Positions 1 to 8,296 of a stretch of 64,000 nt of DNA are shown in pieces. Origin of the DNA: Caldibacillus thermoamylovorans (lineage in GTDB: Bacteria > Bacillota > Bacilli > Bacillales > Caldibacillaceae); the NCBI RefSeq assembly GCF_000751775.1, contig NZ_CCRF01000068.1, positions 1 to 64,000 of the forward strand. The letters run 5' to 3'. Within the stretch, counting starts at the first letter, position 1. Every line of letters begins with the position of its first letter. The notes below the pieces were generated by a model. The model saw nothing but the letters and a program-made list of their open reading frames with translations. It was not told the DNA's origin and did not search any database. The position numbers and the translations under genes were made by a program.

Positions 1-75
1 AAAAAAGTAGGGAATAAGAGCGAAATGTGGGAAATTGTTAAATAATTCACCAGACAAAATATGCGTTCGTTTGAT

Positions 76-104
76 AAAAACACCAACTCTCAAGGAGCTG
101 GTGT
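76..104 (-). terminator. thrS intrinsic terminator
   Basis: On the minus strand, ACACCA (99-104) and TGGTGT (80-85) pair, with an inner CTC/GAG, and a run of T follows (76-80). It sits about 25 nt after the thrS stop. A short direct repeat GTGTCCAACA occurs twice at 101-120. Nothing else is seen in bases 1-75. Confidence 0.7.
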
Positions 105-128
105 CCAACAGTGTCCAACAATATGCGT

Positions 129-2063
129 CTATTTCCTTGCCTCTTGCTTAATTTGCGCTAAGAACGTATCAAATGCCATTGTTTCCGATTTTTGTTCTCC
201 GTATTTTCGGACGTTGACGGCTTTTTCTTCCATTTCTTTATCCCCGACAACAAGCATGTATGGGATTTTTTGAACTTGTGCTTCACGAATTTTATAACCC
301 ATTTTTTCATTGCGGGCATCCAATTCAACACGTATACCGGCCTTTTTCAACTCTTCTTGAACGGTTTTTGCATAGTCAAAATGGATTTCAGGGGATACCG
401 GAATCACTTGGACTTGAACCGGTGCCAGCCATGTTGGAAATGCCCCTTTGTATTCTTCAAGTAAATAAGCGACAAACCGTTCCATCGTTGAAACAACACC
501 GCGATGGATAACGACCGGACGATGCGGTTTCCCGTCTTCTCCGACATAAGTTAAATCAAAGCGTTCCGGTAATAAAAAGTCTAATTGGATGGTTGACAAA
601 GTTTCTTCTTTCCCAATCGCCGTTTTCACTTGGACATCAAGTTTCGGACCATAGAATGCTGCTTCACCTTCTGCCTCGAAATAATCAAGACCTAGATCAT
701 CCATTGCTGATTTCAACATGCTCTGTGCTTTTTCCCACATTTCATCATCATCAAAATACTTTTTCGTATCTTCCGGATCACGGTAGGATAAACGGAAAGA
801 GAAGTCGGTAATATTGAAGTCTTTATATACTTCCATAATCAACGTAACAACCCGTTTGAACTCGTCCTTAATTTGGTCCGGACGAACGAAAATATGGGCA
901 TCATTTAATGTCATACCGCGAACCCGTTGCAGTCCGGATAATGCCCCGCTCATTTCAAAACGATGCATCGTCCCAAGTTCGGCAATCCGAATTGGTAGTT
1001 CTCGATAGGAATGCTTGCTGTTTTTATAAATCATCATATGGTGCGGGCAGTTCATCGGCCGGAGTACTAATTCTTCACCGTCACCCATATCCATAGGCGG
1101 GTACATATCATCATGATAATGATCCCAGTGACCACTTGTTTTATATAAATCGACATTGGCAAGAACCGGTGTATACACATGGTCGTAGCCAAGACTGATT
1201 TCTTTATCAACAATATACCGTTCAATTGTACGGCGAACCGTTGCCCCTTTAGGTAACCATAATGGCAGCCCTTGGCCAACGAGTTGATTGATCGCAAAAA
1301 TACCTAATTCTTTTCCAAGTTTCCGGTGATCGCGTTCTTTTGCTTCTTCCAACATTTTCAAGTGGGCATCCAATTCCGCTTTGGTAAAAAAGGCAGTTCC
1401 GTAAATCCGTTGCAACATTTTATTGTCGCTGTCCCCACGCCAATAGGCACCGGCAATGCTAAGCAACTTGAATTCCTTAATTTTTCCTGTCGACGGAACA
1501 TGAACACCACGGCAAAGATCGAAAAATTCACCTTGTTCATAGATAGTTACTGTTTCATTTTCAGGAATGGCCTCAATCAGTTCCAACTTATATTCATCGC
1601 CAATTTCTTTATACATTTGAATCGCTTCTTCCCGGCTGACAACTTTCCGGACAATTTCAAGATTTTCATTGACGATTTTTTTCATTTCTTTTTCAATTTT
1701 AGGAAGGTCTTCCGGGGTGATGGATTCCTCTAAATCAATATCATAGTAAAAGCCGTTTTCAATGACCGGGCCAATACCAAGCTTGACGTTCTTATATAAC
1801 CGTTTAATTGCTTGAGCCATCAAGTGTGCCGTACTATGGCGCAAAATTTCCAGACTTTCCGGATCCTTATCAGTTAAAATTTGGATTTCGCCGCTTTCCT
1901 CAATCGGTGTACGCAAATCGATTAATGATCCGTTTAATTTTCCCGCATAGGCTTTTTTCTTCAATCCCGGACTAATCGATGCAGCAATTTCCTCCATTGT
2001 TACACCTTTTGAAAACTCCTTCACTGCTCCATCCGGAAATGTAATTTGAATCCTTTCTGACAT
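129..2063 (-). CDS. thrS: threonyl-tRNA synthetase
   Basis: Cytoplasmic class II aminoacyl-tRNA synthetase that charges tRNA-Thr. At 644 residues it is the usual length. An N-terminal TGS domain (about 1-65) is followed by the editing/SAD domain with HSTAH (His76, His80) and [11 protein letters not shown]. The catalytic core has zinc-ligand regions MNCPHH, NDAHIF and VIHRG, and the C-terminal anticodon-binding domain (about 540-644) includes [22 protein letters not shown] lies 8 nt before the ATG. Expression is very likely controlled by the T-box leader upstream at 2211-2462. The gene is monocistronic, with terminators on both sides. Identity is certain. Confidence 0.98.
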   Translation of the reverse strand: MSERIQITFPDGAVKEFSKGVTMEEIAASISPGLKKKAYAGKLNGSLIDLRTPIEESGEIQILTDKDPESLEILRHSTAHLMAQAIKRLYKNVKLGIGPVIENGFYYDIDLEESITPEDLPKIEKEMKKIVNENLEIVRKVVSREEAIQMYKEIGDEYKLELIEAIPENETVTIYEQGEFFDLCRGVHVPSTGKIKEFKLLSIAGAYWRGDSDNKMLQRIYGTAFFTKAELDAHLKMLEEAKERDHRKLGKELGIFAINQLVGQGLPLWLPKGATVRRTIERYIVDKEISLGYDHVYTPVLANVDLYKTSGHWDHYHDDMYPPMDMGDGEELVLRPMNCPHHMMIYKNSKHSYRELPIRIAELGTMHRFEMSGALSGLQRVRGMTLNDAHIFVRPDQIKDEFKRVVTLIMEVYKDFNITDFSFRLSYRDPEDTKKYFDDDEMWEKAQSMLKSAMDDLGLDYFEAEGEAAFYGPKLDVQVKTAIGKEETLSTIQLDFLLPERFDLTYVGEDGKPHRPVVIHRGVVSTMERFVAYLLEEYKGAFPTWLAPVQVQVIPVSPEIHFDYAKTVQEELKKAGIRVELDARNEKMGYKIREAQVQKIPYMLVVGDKEMEEKAVNVRKYGEQKSETMAFDTFLAQIKQEARK

Positions 2064-2106
2064 GATTACTGCCTCCTCAAGTATTTGAAATTTTACCTAG
2101 TTTAGA

Positions 2107-2210
2107 TGAGGAACGACTCGGGACTCCTTTGTCGATCACTCACTTCTAAAGAAAGGTGTATTTCCAACTATGTCGAATGAGAATCCCAGCTGGAAATTAT
2201 ACTTTTTTAA
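2107..2210 (+). repeat. dispersed repeat copy (right part) inside the thrS leader
   Basis: Bases 2159-2210 align at roughly three of four positions with 17173-17224: TTTCC, ACTA-GTCGAAT, GCTGGAAAT and TATACTTT occur in the same order and spacing. The left part (2107-2158) is only weakly similar. It lies between the T-box attenuator and the thrS ribosome binding site, so it is part of the thrS mRNA leader. Confidence 0.5.
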
Positions 2211-2462
2211 TGAAAAATAAAAAACCCGCCCCTAAAAGTAGGGACGAGTTTTAAATACCCGTGGTTCCACCCTGATTCTCGCAAAGTTTAAAAAACCATT
2301 GCGACTCAAGAAGCCGATAACGGTCGGTTCCGTCAACCATTACTTGAAAATCTTTCACAGTTGAAGTTTAAAGGGGGTAAGTCCATTATTCGTGTTAGGA
2401 AGTTTCCACCGTCCTTCCCTCTCTATAAACCGTAACAACAGACCCTTGTCCTTTGCATCACT
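2211..2462 (-). promoter_or_regulatory. T-box leader controlling thrS
   Basis: The minus strand carries the T-box core AGGGTGGAACCACGG (2259-2273), which in this family binds the uncharged tRNA acceptor end. It is followed by an attenuator stem AAAACTCGTCCCT / AGGGGCGGGTTTT (2221-2252) and a T-rich tract (2211-2223). Upstream is a long Stem I region with AGAGAGGGAAGG and GGTGGAAACTTCC typical of its distal part. A Thr codon ACC at 2376-2378 is a possible specifier, but I could not fold Stem I well enough to be sure. Low charged tRNA-Thr should favour read-through into thrS. Confidence 0.92.
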
Positions 2463-2486
2463 TTTTTCTATCCATTTAATTATTGT

Positions 2487-2532
2487 TTAAAAAGAAACTG
2501 AGATGTGCTCCCAACGTCAATTTTTTCTCAGT
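2487..2532 (-). terminator. terminator-like hairpin between ytxC and thrS
   Basis: On the minus strand ACTGAGA (2526-2532) pairs with TCTCAGT (2497-2503), followed by TTTCTTTTT. A second stem AATACCT/AGGTATT followed by TTTC lies at 2577-2604. Both would end ytxC transcripts before the thrS leader. Bases 2605-2737 show no gene. Confidence 0.55.
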
Positions 2533-2737
2533 AAAATTGCTTTATAACAAGTCGACTCAGTCAACGTTTTGAGAAAAATACCTCTTAACTAGTATGTAGG
2601 TATTATAAGTTTTTTAAACTAAAAATGCAAGTGATCATTTTTCTTTATAGTCCCCCAAATGGCGTCAGACTACCCCAGAGTGAATGGAAATGATTTTTTC
2701 GTGGTAAAGTATATATCCGCTGAATAAATGCACGTGA

Positions 2738-3574
2738 TTATTTTTCTCTTTGGTCATAAGAAAAAGCCTGCAAAGATAAAATAATTAATTTTTCTTCAAA
2801 AATGTTTTTTAGCGTTTGAATAATCCCGTTTTCCGGCTGATCCGTATATAAATAGATGATTTCAGGAGCAATTGAAATTAGCGGAGCAATGGTGACTGAA
2901 TCAACATAAACGGGATGCTCAGACAATAATTTTCGATCTATTCGTTTATCTAAATCCGAACGTTTGATTTTGTTTTTATGTTCATCATAAAATTGAAATC
3001 CGTCCTCATTCACCAAATAGATACATTTCATTTGTGCTGACCGCTCAGCCAAAAAATTACGCAAATAGAAAATAAAGGACTGATAATCCTGTTCCATTTT
3101 GTACTCGTCAATGGCAATTTCGAGATAAGATGAAAGTTTTTCAATATAAAAGCGAAGTCGGAAAGTTATCAAGGCATCGATGGACAGGATGTGGCTTGAA
3201 CGAATCACTTCCAGTAAAGCTTGATCAAGCTGTTCCTCTAAAGAAGCATGATCGATCTCGAATGGCAGATCTTTTCTTTTTCCTTCCATGATCGAGTAGA
3301 CCATTTCAATAATTTGAATTTGTTCATCCGTATCGGTATAGAAAAAATCATTTTCAAGTATTTCCTGACACCACTCCATCCGTTTTTTTTCCATAATAAA
3401 TTTTTTTAAGTGTTTATATATGTCAGTTAAAAAATCTCCTTTCTTCATACCCGGAAAAATGAAATCCAGTTGTAAGGATTTCCTTTCAATTTGGATATGT
3501 TCCGATTTGTTTTTTAAAAATGATTGATAAAAAAAATTTAAATCCTCTTTATTATTAAATTGAATTGAAAACAT
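2738..3574 (-). CDS. ytxC: YtxC-like protein (putative sporulation protein)
   Basis: A 278-residue soluble protein recognised mainly by position: B. subtilis has ytxC (about 280 residues) between dnaI and thrS. I see no catalytic motif. The protein is rich in charged and aromatic residues, with long helical stretches and no membrane segment or signal peptide. The start chosen is the ATG at 3574, preceded by AGGGGGGACGGAG; an in-frame start 33 nt upstream lacks a ribosome binding site. The family is described as sporulation-related, but its biochemical role is unknown to me. Terminator-like stems lie on both sides, so it is probably a single-gene unit. Confidence 0.75.
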   Translation of the reverse strand: MFSIQFNNKEDLNFFYQSFLKNKSEHIQIERKSLQLDFIFPGMKKGDFLTDIYKHLKKFIMEKKRMEWCQEILENDFFYTDTDEQIQIIEMVYSIMEGKRKDLPFEIDHASLEEQLDQALLEVIRSSHILSIDALITFRLRFYIEKLSSYLEIAIDEYKMEQDYQSFIFYLRNFLAERSAQMKCIYLVNEDGFQFYDEHKNKIKRSDLDKRIDRKLLSEHPVYVDSVTIAPLISIAPEIIYLYTDQPENGIIQTLKNIFEEKLIILSLQAFSYDQREK

Positions 3575-3638
3575 CTCCGTCCCCCCTGTGAGGCATTCCT
3601 GTTTCATATATATGGGGGGCTTGGTTACTTTAGAACTG

Positions 3639-3665
3639 AACCTCGCTACATGAATTAGCGAGGTT
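3639..3665 (-). terminator. stem-loop after dnaI
   Basis: A perfect 10-bp stem AACCTCGCTA / TAGCGAGGTT lies between dnaI and ytxC. It has no clear T-run on the minus strand, so termination is uncertain; it may instead be a processing or stability element. Confidence 0.4.
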
Positions 3666-3748
3666 CCTGTTGTACCTTTTCTTATAAGTTTTTTAGATGT
3701 TTTGAGTATCCTTATTAATTATTTTTTGTAAGCTGTTAAAGGTCTCGT

Positions 3749-4681
3749 CTACTTTCTTTTATTCGGTCCATCAATGGGAACCGGCTCGGCCAAAAATTTG
3801 ATCCGTTCAATGATCCTTGCAGCTTTAAGTTTTTCCTCTTCCCCGCGTTGTGAGTAGGTTAAATGATGTTCTAACTCATTTAAATTAAAGTTTGAAGTAA
3901 AAAAAGTCGGCAACCTTTCCAACATACGGAATTGTAATATCGGTCCGAGAACTTCATCCCTTACCCAGCTCGAAACTGCTTCAGCTCCGATATCGTCGAA
4001 CATAAGAACCGGCGCTTTTTTCAGCATGTCTATTTTTTCATTTAATGTATGGTCACTAATTGCCTGCTTCATCTCTCGAATTAGTTCAGGAACATAAACA
4101 ATAATAGATGAAATTCCTATTCCGGCTAATTCGTGCGCTACAGCTCCGAGTAAATAGGTTTTCCCCGTTCCAAAAGGCCCATAAAAATAAAAGCCTCTTT
4201 GGAAATGTTCACTTCCATAATTAGAGATAAATTGTTCCACCTTATCAACTGCTTGCATACGATTGTCCGTATCGAGAATGACATTTCCTAAAGATGCTTG
4301 CAGGATATCTTTTGGCATGTAGAGGCATTGAATTCTGTTTTCCATTTTCTTTTTTTCATCGGCTAACCGTTTTAAGCGGCATGGCACATAGTGGACATCG
4401 ATCCCATTATTTACTAGCACAAGTTCCGGTTCATAGCCGGGAATGATATTTTTACATTGTTCCAAAGAAGGACATTCCTTACACCCTCTACTTTGCGAGA
4501 CAAATTCATATAATTTACCAAGACTGCGGTCAATCATTGGTCCCGAAATTTCATCTTGATGTTCCAAAAGAAAAGCACGTACATCAGGATGGGACATAAT
4601 TTCCTGCCGTATCATCGTAAATCTTTTTTGAAAATCATCCCGATTACTTATCCGATTTAATGTTTCTCTAATATTTTCCAT
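3749..4681 (-). CDS. dnaI: primosomal protein DnaI, helicase loader
   Basis: AAA+ ATPase that loads the replicative helicase DnaC onto DNA in Bacillus, with DnaB and DnaD. It is 310 residues, as in B. subtilis (about 311). The N-terminal helicase-binding part has a zinc-binding cluster CKECPSLEQC with a later HYVPC. The ATPase part carries Walker A GPFGTGKTYLL and Walker B PVLMFDDIGAE, and TSNFNLNEL resembles sensor 1. The ATG at 4681 is preferred because AGGAGGTG precedes it; an ATG 21 nt upstream overlaps that site. It follows dnaB by 85 nt, a conserved pair and probably one operon. Confidence 0.95.
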   Translation of the reverse strand: MENIRETLNRISNRDDFQKRFTMIRQEIMSHPDVRAFLLEHQDEISGPMIDRSLGKLYEFVSQSRGCKECPSLEQCKNIIPGYEPELVLVNNGIDVHYVPCRLKRLADEKKKMENRIQCLYMPKDILQASLGNVILDTDNRMQAVDKVEQFISNYGSEHFQRGFYFYGPFGTGKTYLLGAVAHELAGIGISSIIVYVPELIREMKQAISDHTLNEKIDMLKKAPVLMFDDIGAEAVSSWVRDEVLGPILQFRMLERLPTFFTSNFNLNELEHHLTYSQRGEEEKLKAARIIERIKFLAEPVPIDGPNKRK

Positions 4682-4766
4682 AGCGGGAGCACACCTCCTC
4701 ATTTTATCTGGAGTACATATCGGTAAAATCGTTTATCATCATGTCAATTCTCTAATTTTACCATTT

Positions 4767-6131
4767 CTATTTTCTATATTTTTTCAATCGTTCTTCTAAA
4801 CTTTTTTTCAATTCGATATCAACCTTTTCATTCTGTTTTTCCTGACCGTCATTTCGGTTTTCAAGCCAGTCCGGTACTTTTTCCGTACGAACTGCTTTTC
4901 TTTTCGATGTTGGTTTGTTCTTTTTGTTTTGTTGCCATTCGATATACTTACGATGCTCATCTTTTGCCAGTGCCATTGCTTCTTTAACGGTTTTAATTTT
5001 TTTCCGTGCCCAGTGCGATGCAATTTTTTCAACAAAAGCTTTCGATAATTTCATGTCGGTTCTAAGCATGCAATATTGAATTAGGACATTGACAACGCCG
5101 GAGTTTAATTTTTGATTAATCATGATTTCCTCAATTAACCTTAAATCACTTTCCGCCGGTTCAGAGCCATCCGATAAATCCGTTAAGACTTGTCGCGGAC
5201 TCACTGTTTCTAAATAACGAACAAGGCGATCCTCCTTTGTTTTCGGTACATCTGTATCCGACTCGTAGATTGGACTTTGGGTACGATCAATTAATTTTGG
5301 CAGAGAGTTATAATGCTCAATTTTATACCAATCTCTTGCCCTTTTCCGCAAAGTTTCCATATCTACCTCATTATCGACATTTAAACTGCCCATGACTATA
5401 TTTTTCATTTGAATGGCGTCAATCCCATATAAAAACGCTAATTTTAAAATTACTTCTTTAACCTTTTTCGTAATGGCGGTTTTTGGGACAACTGCTTCAT
5501 CAAGTCCTGCCATGAACAAGTCAAAGTCAAAAAAGTCGGGGGCTACTGTCACCGGCTTGGCCTCCATTTTTCCGGGGAGAGCCTTTGCATCATCTTCTGC
5601 ATTCAATGCTTCATAAGGGAAAGAATGGGTTGAGCCAAATACTTGTTGGAATGGTTGGGTAATCTTTTCAAAACCATCTGTATTTATTGCTTCATCGGCA
5701 AAATCATGTTTTAGACGCTGATAGTAATCATGACCAATTTTTTGATAAAGGTAGATGTTCAATAAACCGTCCGTGAAAAATTGGCGTGGTGATAAGGGAG
5801 GCTTTAAAATATACAGGAAGGAACGGGAATCGTTATTTTTTTTTACAAACGACTCCAACAGGCCAATTGCCTCCAATTTTTTTCTTGCATTATAAATTTC
5901 GGCCAAGTTTAAATCAAGTAAATTCATAATATAATAGTGTGAAGCTGGTTCAGATTGTAGGCGACTCTTCCCAATTTGGTTCAATAATGTCATGTATAAA
6001 CTGACACATATCGGGCCGATAAGCGGTTGATATAATAAGGTTAGCACCTTTGAATCATCCACATTTAACGGACCCTCAATCCAAACAATATATTGATCTC
6101 CCGGTATCAGTTCCTTCCAATGTGGTTCCAT
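4767..6131 (-). CDS. dnaB: replication initiation and membrane attachment protein DnaB
   Basis: Bacillus-type DnaB (not the helicase) acts with DnaD and DnaI in helicase loading at oriC and at stalled forks. It is 454 residues, slightly shorter than the roughly 470 of B. subtilis. The N-terminal winged-helix region begins after MEPHWKEL. The later part (about 300-400), including LIEEIMINQKLNSGVVNVLI and ASHWARKKIKTVKEAMALA, matches the DnaB/DnaD C-terminal domain. The last 50 residues are basic and probably disordered. GAGGTTG lies just upstream of the ATG. It precedes dnaI and follows nrdR, as in B. subtilis. Confidence 0.95.
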   Translation of the reverse strand: MEPHWKELIPGDQYIVWIEGPLNVDDSKVLTLLYQPLIGPICVSLYMTLLNQIGKSRLQSEPASHYYIMNLLDLNLAEIYNARKKLEAIGLLESFVKKNNDSRSFLYILKPPLSPRQFFTDGLLNIYLYQKIGHDYYQRLKHDFADEAINTDGFEKITQPFQQVFGSTHSFPYEALNAEDDAKALPGKMEAKPVTVAPDFFDFDLFMAGLDEAVVPKTAITKKVKEVILKLAFLYGIDAIQMKNIVMGSLNVDNEVDMETLRKRARDWYKIEHYNSLPKLIDRTQSPIYESDTDVPKTKEDRLVRYLETVSPRQVLTDLSDGSEPAESDLRLIEEIMINQKLNSGVVNVLIQYCMLRTDMKLSKAFVEKIASHWARKKIKTVKEAMALAKDEHRKYIEWQQNKKNKPTSKRKAVRTEKVPDWLENRNDGQEKQNEKVDIELKKSLEERLKKYRK

Positions 6132-6214
6132 GAAAACAACCTCGACCTTTCTTTTATTTTTTTGTATTTATCCCACTCTAAACGGAGAGTCTAACGACCA
6201 TCTCAACATTCGAG

Positions 6215-6679
6215 TCATTCTTTATGCTCTTTTTTTAAAAGGTCTTTCAATTCTTCAATAAATACGTTAATATCTTTAAATTGGCGATAGACAGATGCAA
6301 ATCGAACATAAGCGACTTCATCTATTTTTGCCAATTTATCCATAACCATCTCACCAATCACTTCACTTTTTACTTCTGAAACGCCGAGATTCCGTAATTC
6401 CCTTTCCACTTCAGCAGTGATAATTTCAAGCTGATTTAAACTGACCGGACGTTTTTCACATGCCCGAAGTAATCCGCGCAAAATTTTATCCCGGCTGAAT
6501 TCTTCTCTTGTACCTTCCTTTTTGATAACGATTAATGGATATTCTTCAACCCTTTCAAAGGTTGTGAAGCGGTAGCCGCATTCTTCACATTCACGACGTC
6601 TGCGGATAGCCCTGCCTTCATCGACAGGTCTTGAATCAATAACCCTTGTCCCATTATATTTACACGTTGGACATTTCAC
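6215..6679 (-). CDS. nrdR: transcriptional repressor NrdR
   Basis: Zinc-ribbon/ATP-cone repressor that senses ATP/dATP and represses ribonucleotide reductase genes. It is 154 residues, the family length. The zinc ribbon has CPTC at 3-6 and CEEC near 31-34, with [20 protein letters not shown] between. The ATP-cone (about 49-139) includes [18 protein letters not shown]. Translation starts at GTG, with AGGAGG 8 nt upstream. It lies 83 nt before dnaB and is probably in the same transcription unit. Confidence 0.96.
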   Translation of the reverse strand: MKCPTCKYNGTRVIDSRPVDEGRAIRRRRECEECGYRFTTFERVEEYPLIVIKKEGTREEFSRDKILRGLLRACEKRPVSLNQLEIITAEVERELRNLGVSEVKSEVIGEMVMDKLAKIDEVAYVRFASVYRQFKDINVFIEELKDLLKKEHKE

Positions 6680-6834
6680 CTCTTATTCCTCCTTATTCTT
6701 TCTTCCTTATTTTGGGATTTTTTTCATGTCTTATGGTTAATAACTTCCATAGCACAGTTCTTATGTTCGAAAAAATTCAGGATGTCCGTTCCGTTAATTT
6801 TTAGCTATAGATTTATTGGTGAAATAATTTTTAT

Positions 6835-7224
6835 CTATTTCATATCCGATTTTGGCAACTGCTTGTCCAATTCTTGATAAAAGCGTAAGACAAGTTTCTT
6901 CAATGTCGGGTAAAGACCAAATATCGAAAAAATTTCAGAAGATACCATGAAATCAACGGCGGTTTGAAATGGTCGAACTTGAATAACTGTGACAATAATA
7001 AACGCTTTTGGCCTACTTGTCATTGAAACAGAAATTTCCCCGCGGTCCTTAGAAACGGCGGTGATTTTCATTGCCGGATCTTTTTTAAACATATCTTCAA
7101 CCGTTGTTAATACCTTATCAAACGAACTTTTATAATAATGGCTTTTTAAATCTTTGTCAAAATGATCATCAGACGTTTCGCATTTTTTTTGGAATCGTTG
7201 AAAAATTGATGGCTTTCTACTCAT
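6835..7224 (-). CDS. hypothetical protein between speD and nrdR
   Basis: About 129 residues and not recognised with certainty. The N-terminus is basic and polar (SRKPSIFQRFQKKCE). The rest looks like a mixed alpha/beta fold, with strands ITAVSKDRGEISVSM and AFIIVTVIQVRPFQTAVDF and a helix KKLVLRFYQELDKQL. No signal peptide, transmembrane segment or catalytic motif is visible. The ATG at 7224 is chosen; an ATG 21 nt upstream has no ribosome binding site. Amphipathic, regularly spaced conserved-looking segments suggest a real gene, perhaps one of the cytosolic Bacillaceae proteins often found here. Function unknown. Confidence 0.65.
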   Translation of the reverse strand: MSRKPSIFQRFQKKCETSDDHFDKDLKSHYYKSSFDKVLTTVEDMFKKDPAMKITAVSKDRGEISVSMTSRPKAFIIVTVIQVRPFQTAVDFMVSSEIFSIFGLYPTLKKLVLRFYQELDKQLPKSDMK

Positions 7225-7324
7225 TCTCTCAAACATCCTTTTCATTCATTTTTCAAAAATTTTTTATGTTGTCCTCATCAAACGTAAATCTATATAGTTT
7301 TATCTTACTACATTTTGTATCTAT

Positions 7325-7360
7325 AAAAAAAGATGATGTTTATACTCAACATCATCTTTT
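7325..7360 (-). terminator. speD terminator
   Basis: A perfect stem AAAAGATGATGTT (7348-7360 on minus) / AACATCATCTTTT with a T-run lies 17 nt after the speD stop. Confidence 0.85.
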
Positions 7361-7376
7361 GAAATATTTTTTTCAA

Positions 7377-7757
7377 TTAGACATTTTGTACACTTGGACT
7401 TTTCACTTCGATAGGACCCATTCCTCTGGGAAACTCTATCGTCTCTCTTGATGTTGCATTCAATTTTTCCGCTATATAATCCGCGGCAATGGTTGGATCC
7501 AAATTACCGCACGTATAAACATCAATACTTGCATAACCGTGCTCAGGAAAACTGTGGATGGTTAAATGGGATTCTGAAATGATGACAACCCCACTGACTC
7601 CTTGAGGTGCAAATTTATGGAAGGCAACCTCCCGAACTTCAGCACCGGACTTCAACGCAGCATCAACAAATAATCTTTCAATAAAATCCATATCATTCAG
7701 TTTGTTATAGTCACAACCCCATAATTCTGAAATAACATGACGACCCAATGTATTCAT
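7377..7757 (-). CDS. speD: S-adenosylmethionine decarboxylase proenzyme
   Basis: Makes decarboxylated SAM, the aminopropyl donor for spermidine synthesis. It is 126 residues, the bacterial class 1B size. The self-cleavage site is Glu62-Ser63 in [11 protein letters not shown]; Ser63 becomes the pyruvoyl group. His68 and Cys83 (VYTCGN) are the expected processing and catalytic residues. AAAGGGGG lies 9 nt before the ATG. Unlike the B. subtilis gapB-speD transcript, a terminator (8160-8190) and a separate promoter (7898-7926) divide it from gapB here, and its leader carries a structured element (7827-7882). Confidence 0.97.
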   Translation of the reverse strand: MNTLGRHVISELWGCDYNKLNDMDFIERLFVDAALKSGAEVREVAFHKFAPQGVSGVVIISESHLTIHSFPEHGYASIDVYTCGNLDPTIAADYIAEKLNATSRETIEFPRGMGPIEVKSPSVQNV

Positions 7758-7890
7758 ACGTACGTTCCCCCTTTAATGATTTTTTCCTGTACATACAGGT
7801 AAATGAGTGTACACGACAAAAATTGCATAACTACCACGGGGGGAAGTTAGTCCAGAGAGGCCCTAACCCTTTAAGTAGTTATTTTTCCAC
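7758..7890 (-). promoter_or_regulatory. structured 5' leader RNA of speD, candidate switch
   Basis: Assuming a start about 7 nt after the -10 box, the leader is about 133 nt. A 56-nt element (7827-7882) is closed by a perfect 8-bp stem ATAACTAC/GTAGTTAT. It encloses GTTAG/CTAAC and a segment UUCCCCCC (7838-7845). UUCCCCC is exactly complementary to GGGGGAA of the speD Shine-Dalgarno (7765-7771), but it can also pair with GGG inside the element. These two pairings exclude each other. The sequence does not match SAM-I, SMK, preQ1 or ykkC consensus patterns as I know them. Confidence 0.5.
7786..7799 (-). repeat. small inverted repeat in the speD leader
   Basis: CCTGTA and TACAGG flank a 2-nt centre. 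It lies between the 56-nt element and the speD Shine-Dalgarno and could be a small hairpin or a protein site. Confidence 0.4.
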
Positions 7891-7897
7891 GCCTATC

Positions 7898-7926
7898 AGT
7901 ATACAAGGTTTTCCTATATTAATCAA
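7898..7926 (-). promoter_or_regulatory. speD promoter
   Basis: Minus-strand -35 TTGATT (7921-7926), a 17-nt spacer, and -10 TATACT (7898-7903). It gives speD its own sigma-A promoter downstream of the gapB terminator. Confidence 0.65.
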
Positions 7927-8070
7927 TCAATAAATGCTCTAGGTATCTTAAAAAAACCCTCATATATGAAGCATCCATAACATTATATACATAAGGAATT
8001 TGGAAATGTGATTATATTTTGAAACTATGTACATAGACAATCAAAAAATAATCGTTCTTGGTAAATTTAC

Positions 8071-8153
8071 TAAAGAAAACTCGGCGAGAGCAGAGCCGCA
8101 AGAGCACTTATGCGTTAGGAAAGTAGAAATTGAAAAATTTATACTTTCCTATT
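8071..8153 (+). repeat. dispersed repeat copy with internal deletion
   Basis: It starts TAAAGAAAACTCGGCGA, like the fuller copy at 17098, then lacks about 19 nt lying between two GGCGA words in that copy. It continues GCAGAGCCG, GCACTTAT and ends TTTATACTTTC. It lies between gapB and the speD promoter. Confidence 0.6.
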
Positions 8154-8159
8154 AGCCAA

Positions 8160-8190
8160 AAGGAAAAACCCAAGAATACAATCTTGGGTC
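8160..8190 (-). terminator. gapB terminator
   Basis: On minus, ACCCAAGA / TCTTGGGT with a 6-nt loop is followed by TTTTCC. It separates gapB from speD. Confidence 0.8.
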
Positions 8191-8296
8191 TCCTTCATAT
8201 TTTTCAATTAAAACAATTTTACACCGCTTGTATGTTATGTGAAAAAAATACGATTCCTCGTAGTCAAACTATATTATCCACGATTAGGTATTCCAT

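Noticed and set aside
101-120. Two adjacent GTGTCCAACA words resembling a repeat array
   Set aside because: Only two 10-bp units without spacers; not CRISPR-like.
1326-1733. 135-codon plus frame within thrS
   Set aside because: Antisense shadow of thrS; Phe-rich composition follows from the coding bias of the opposite strand.
7827-7882. Known SAM riboswitch in the speD leader
   Set aside because: The sequence lacks the SAM-I start and kink-turn words and the SMK-box core, so I report it as unclassified.
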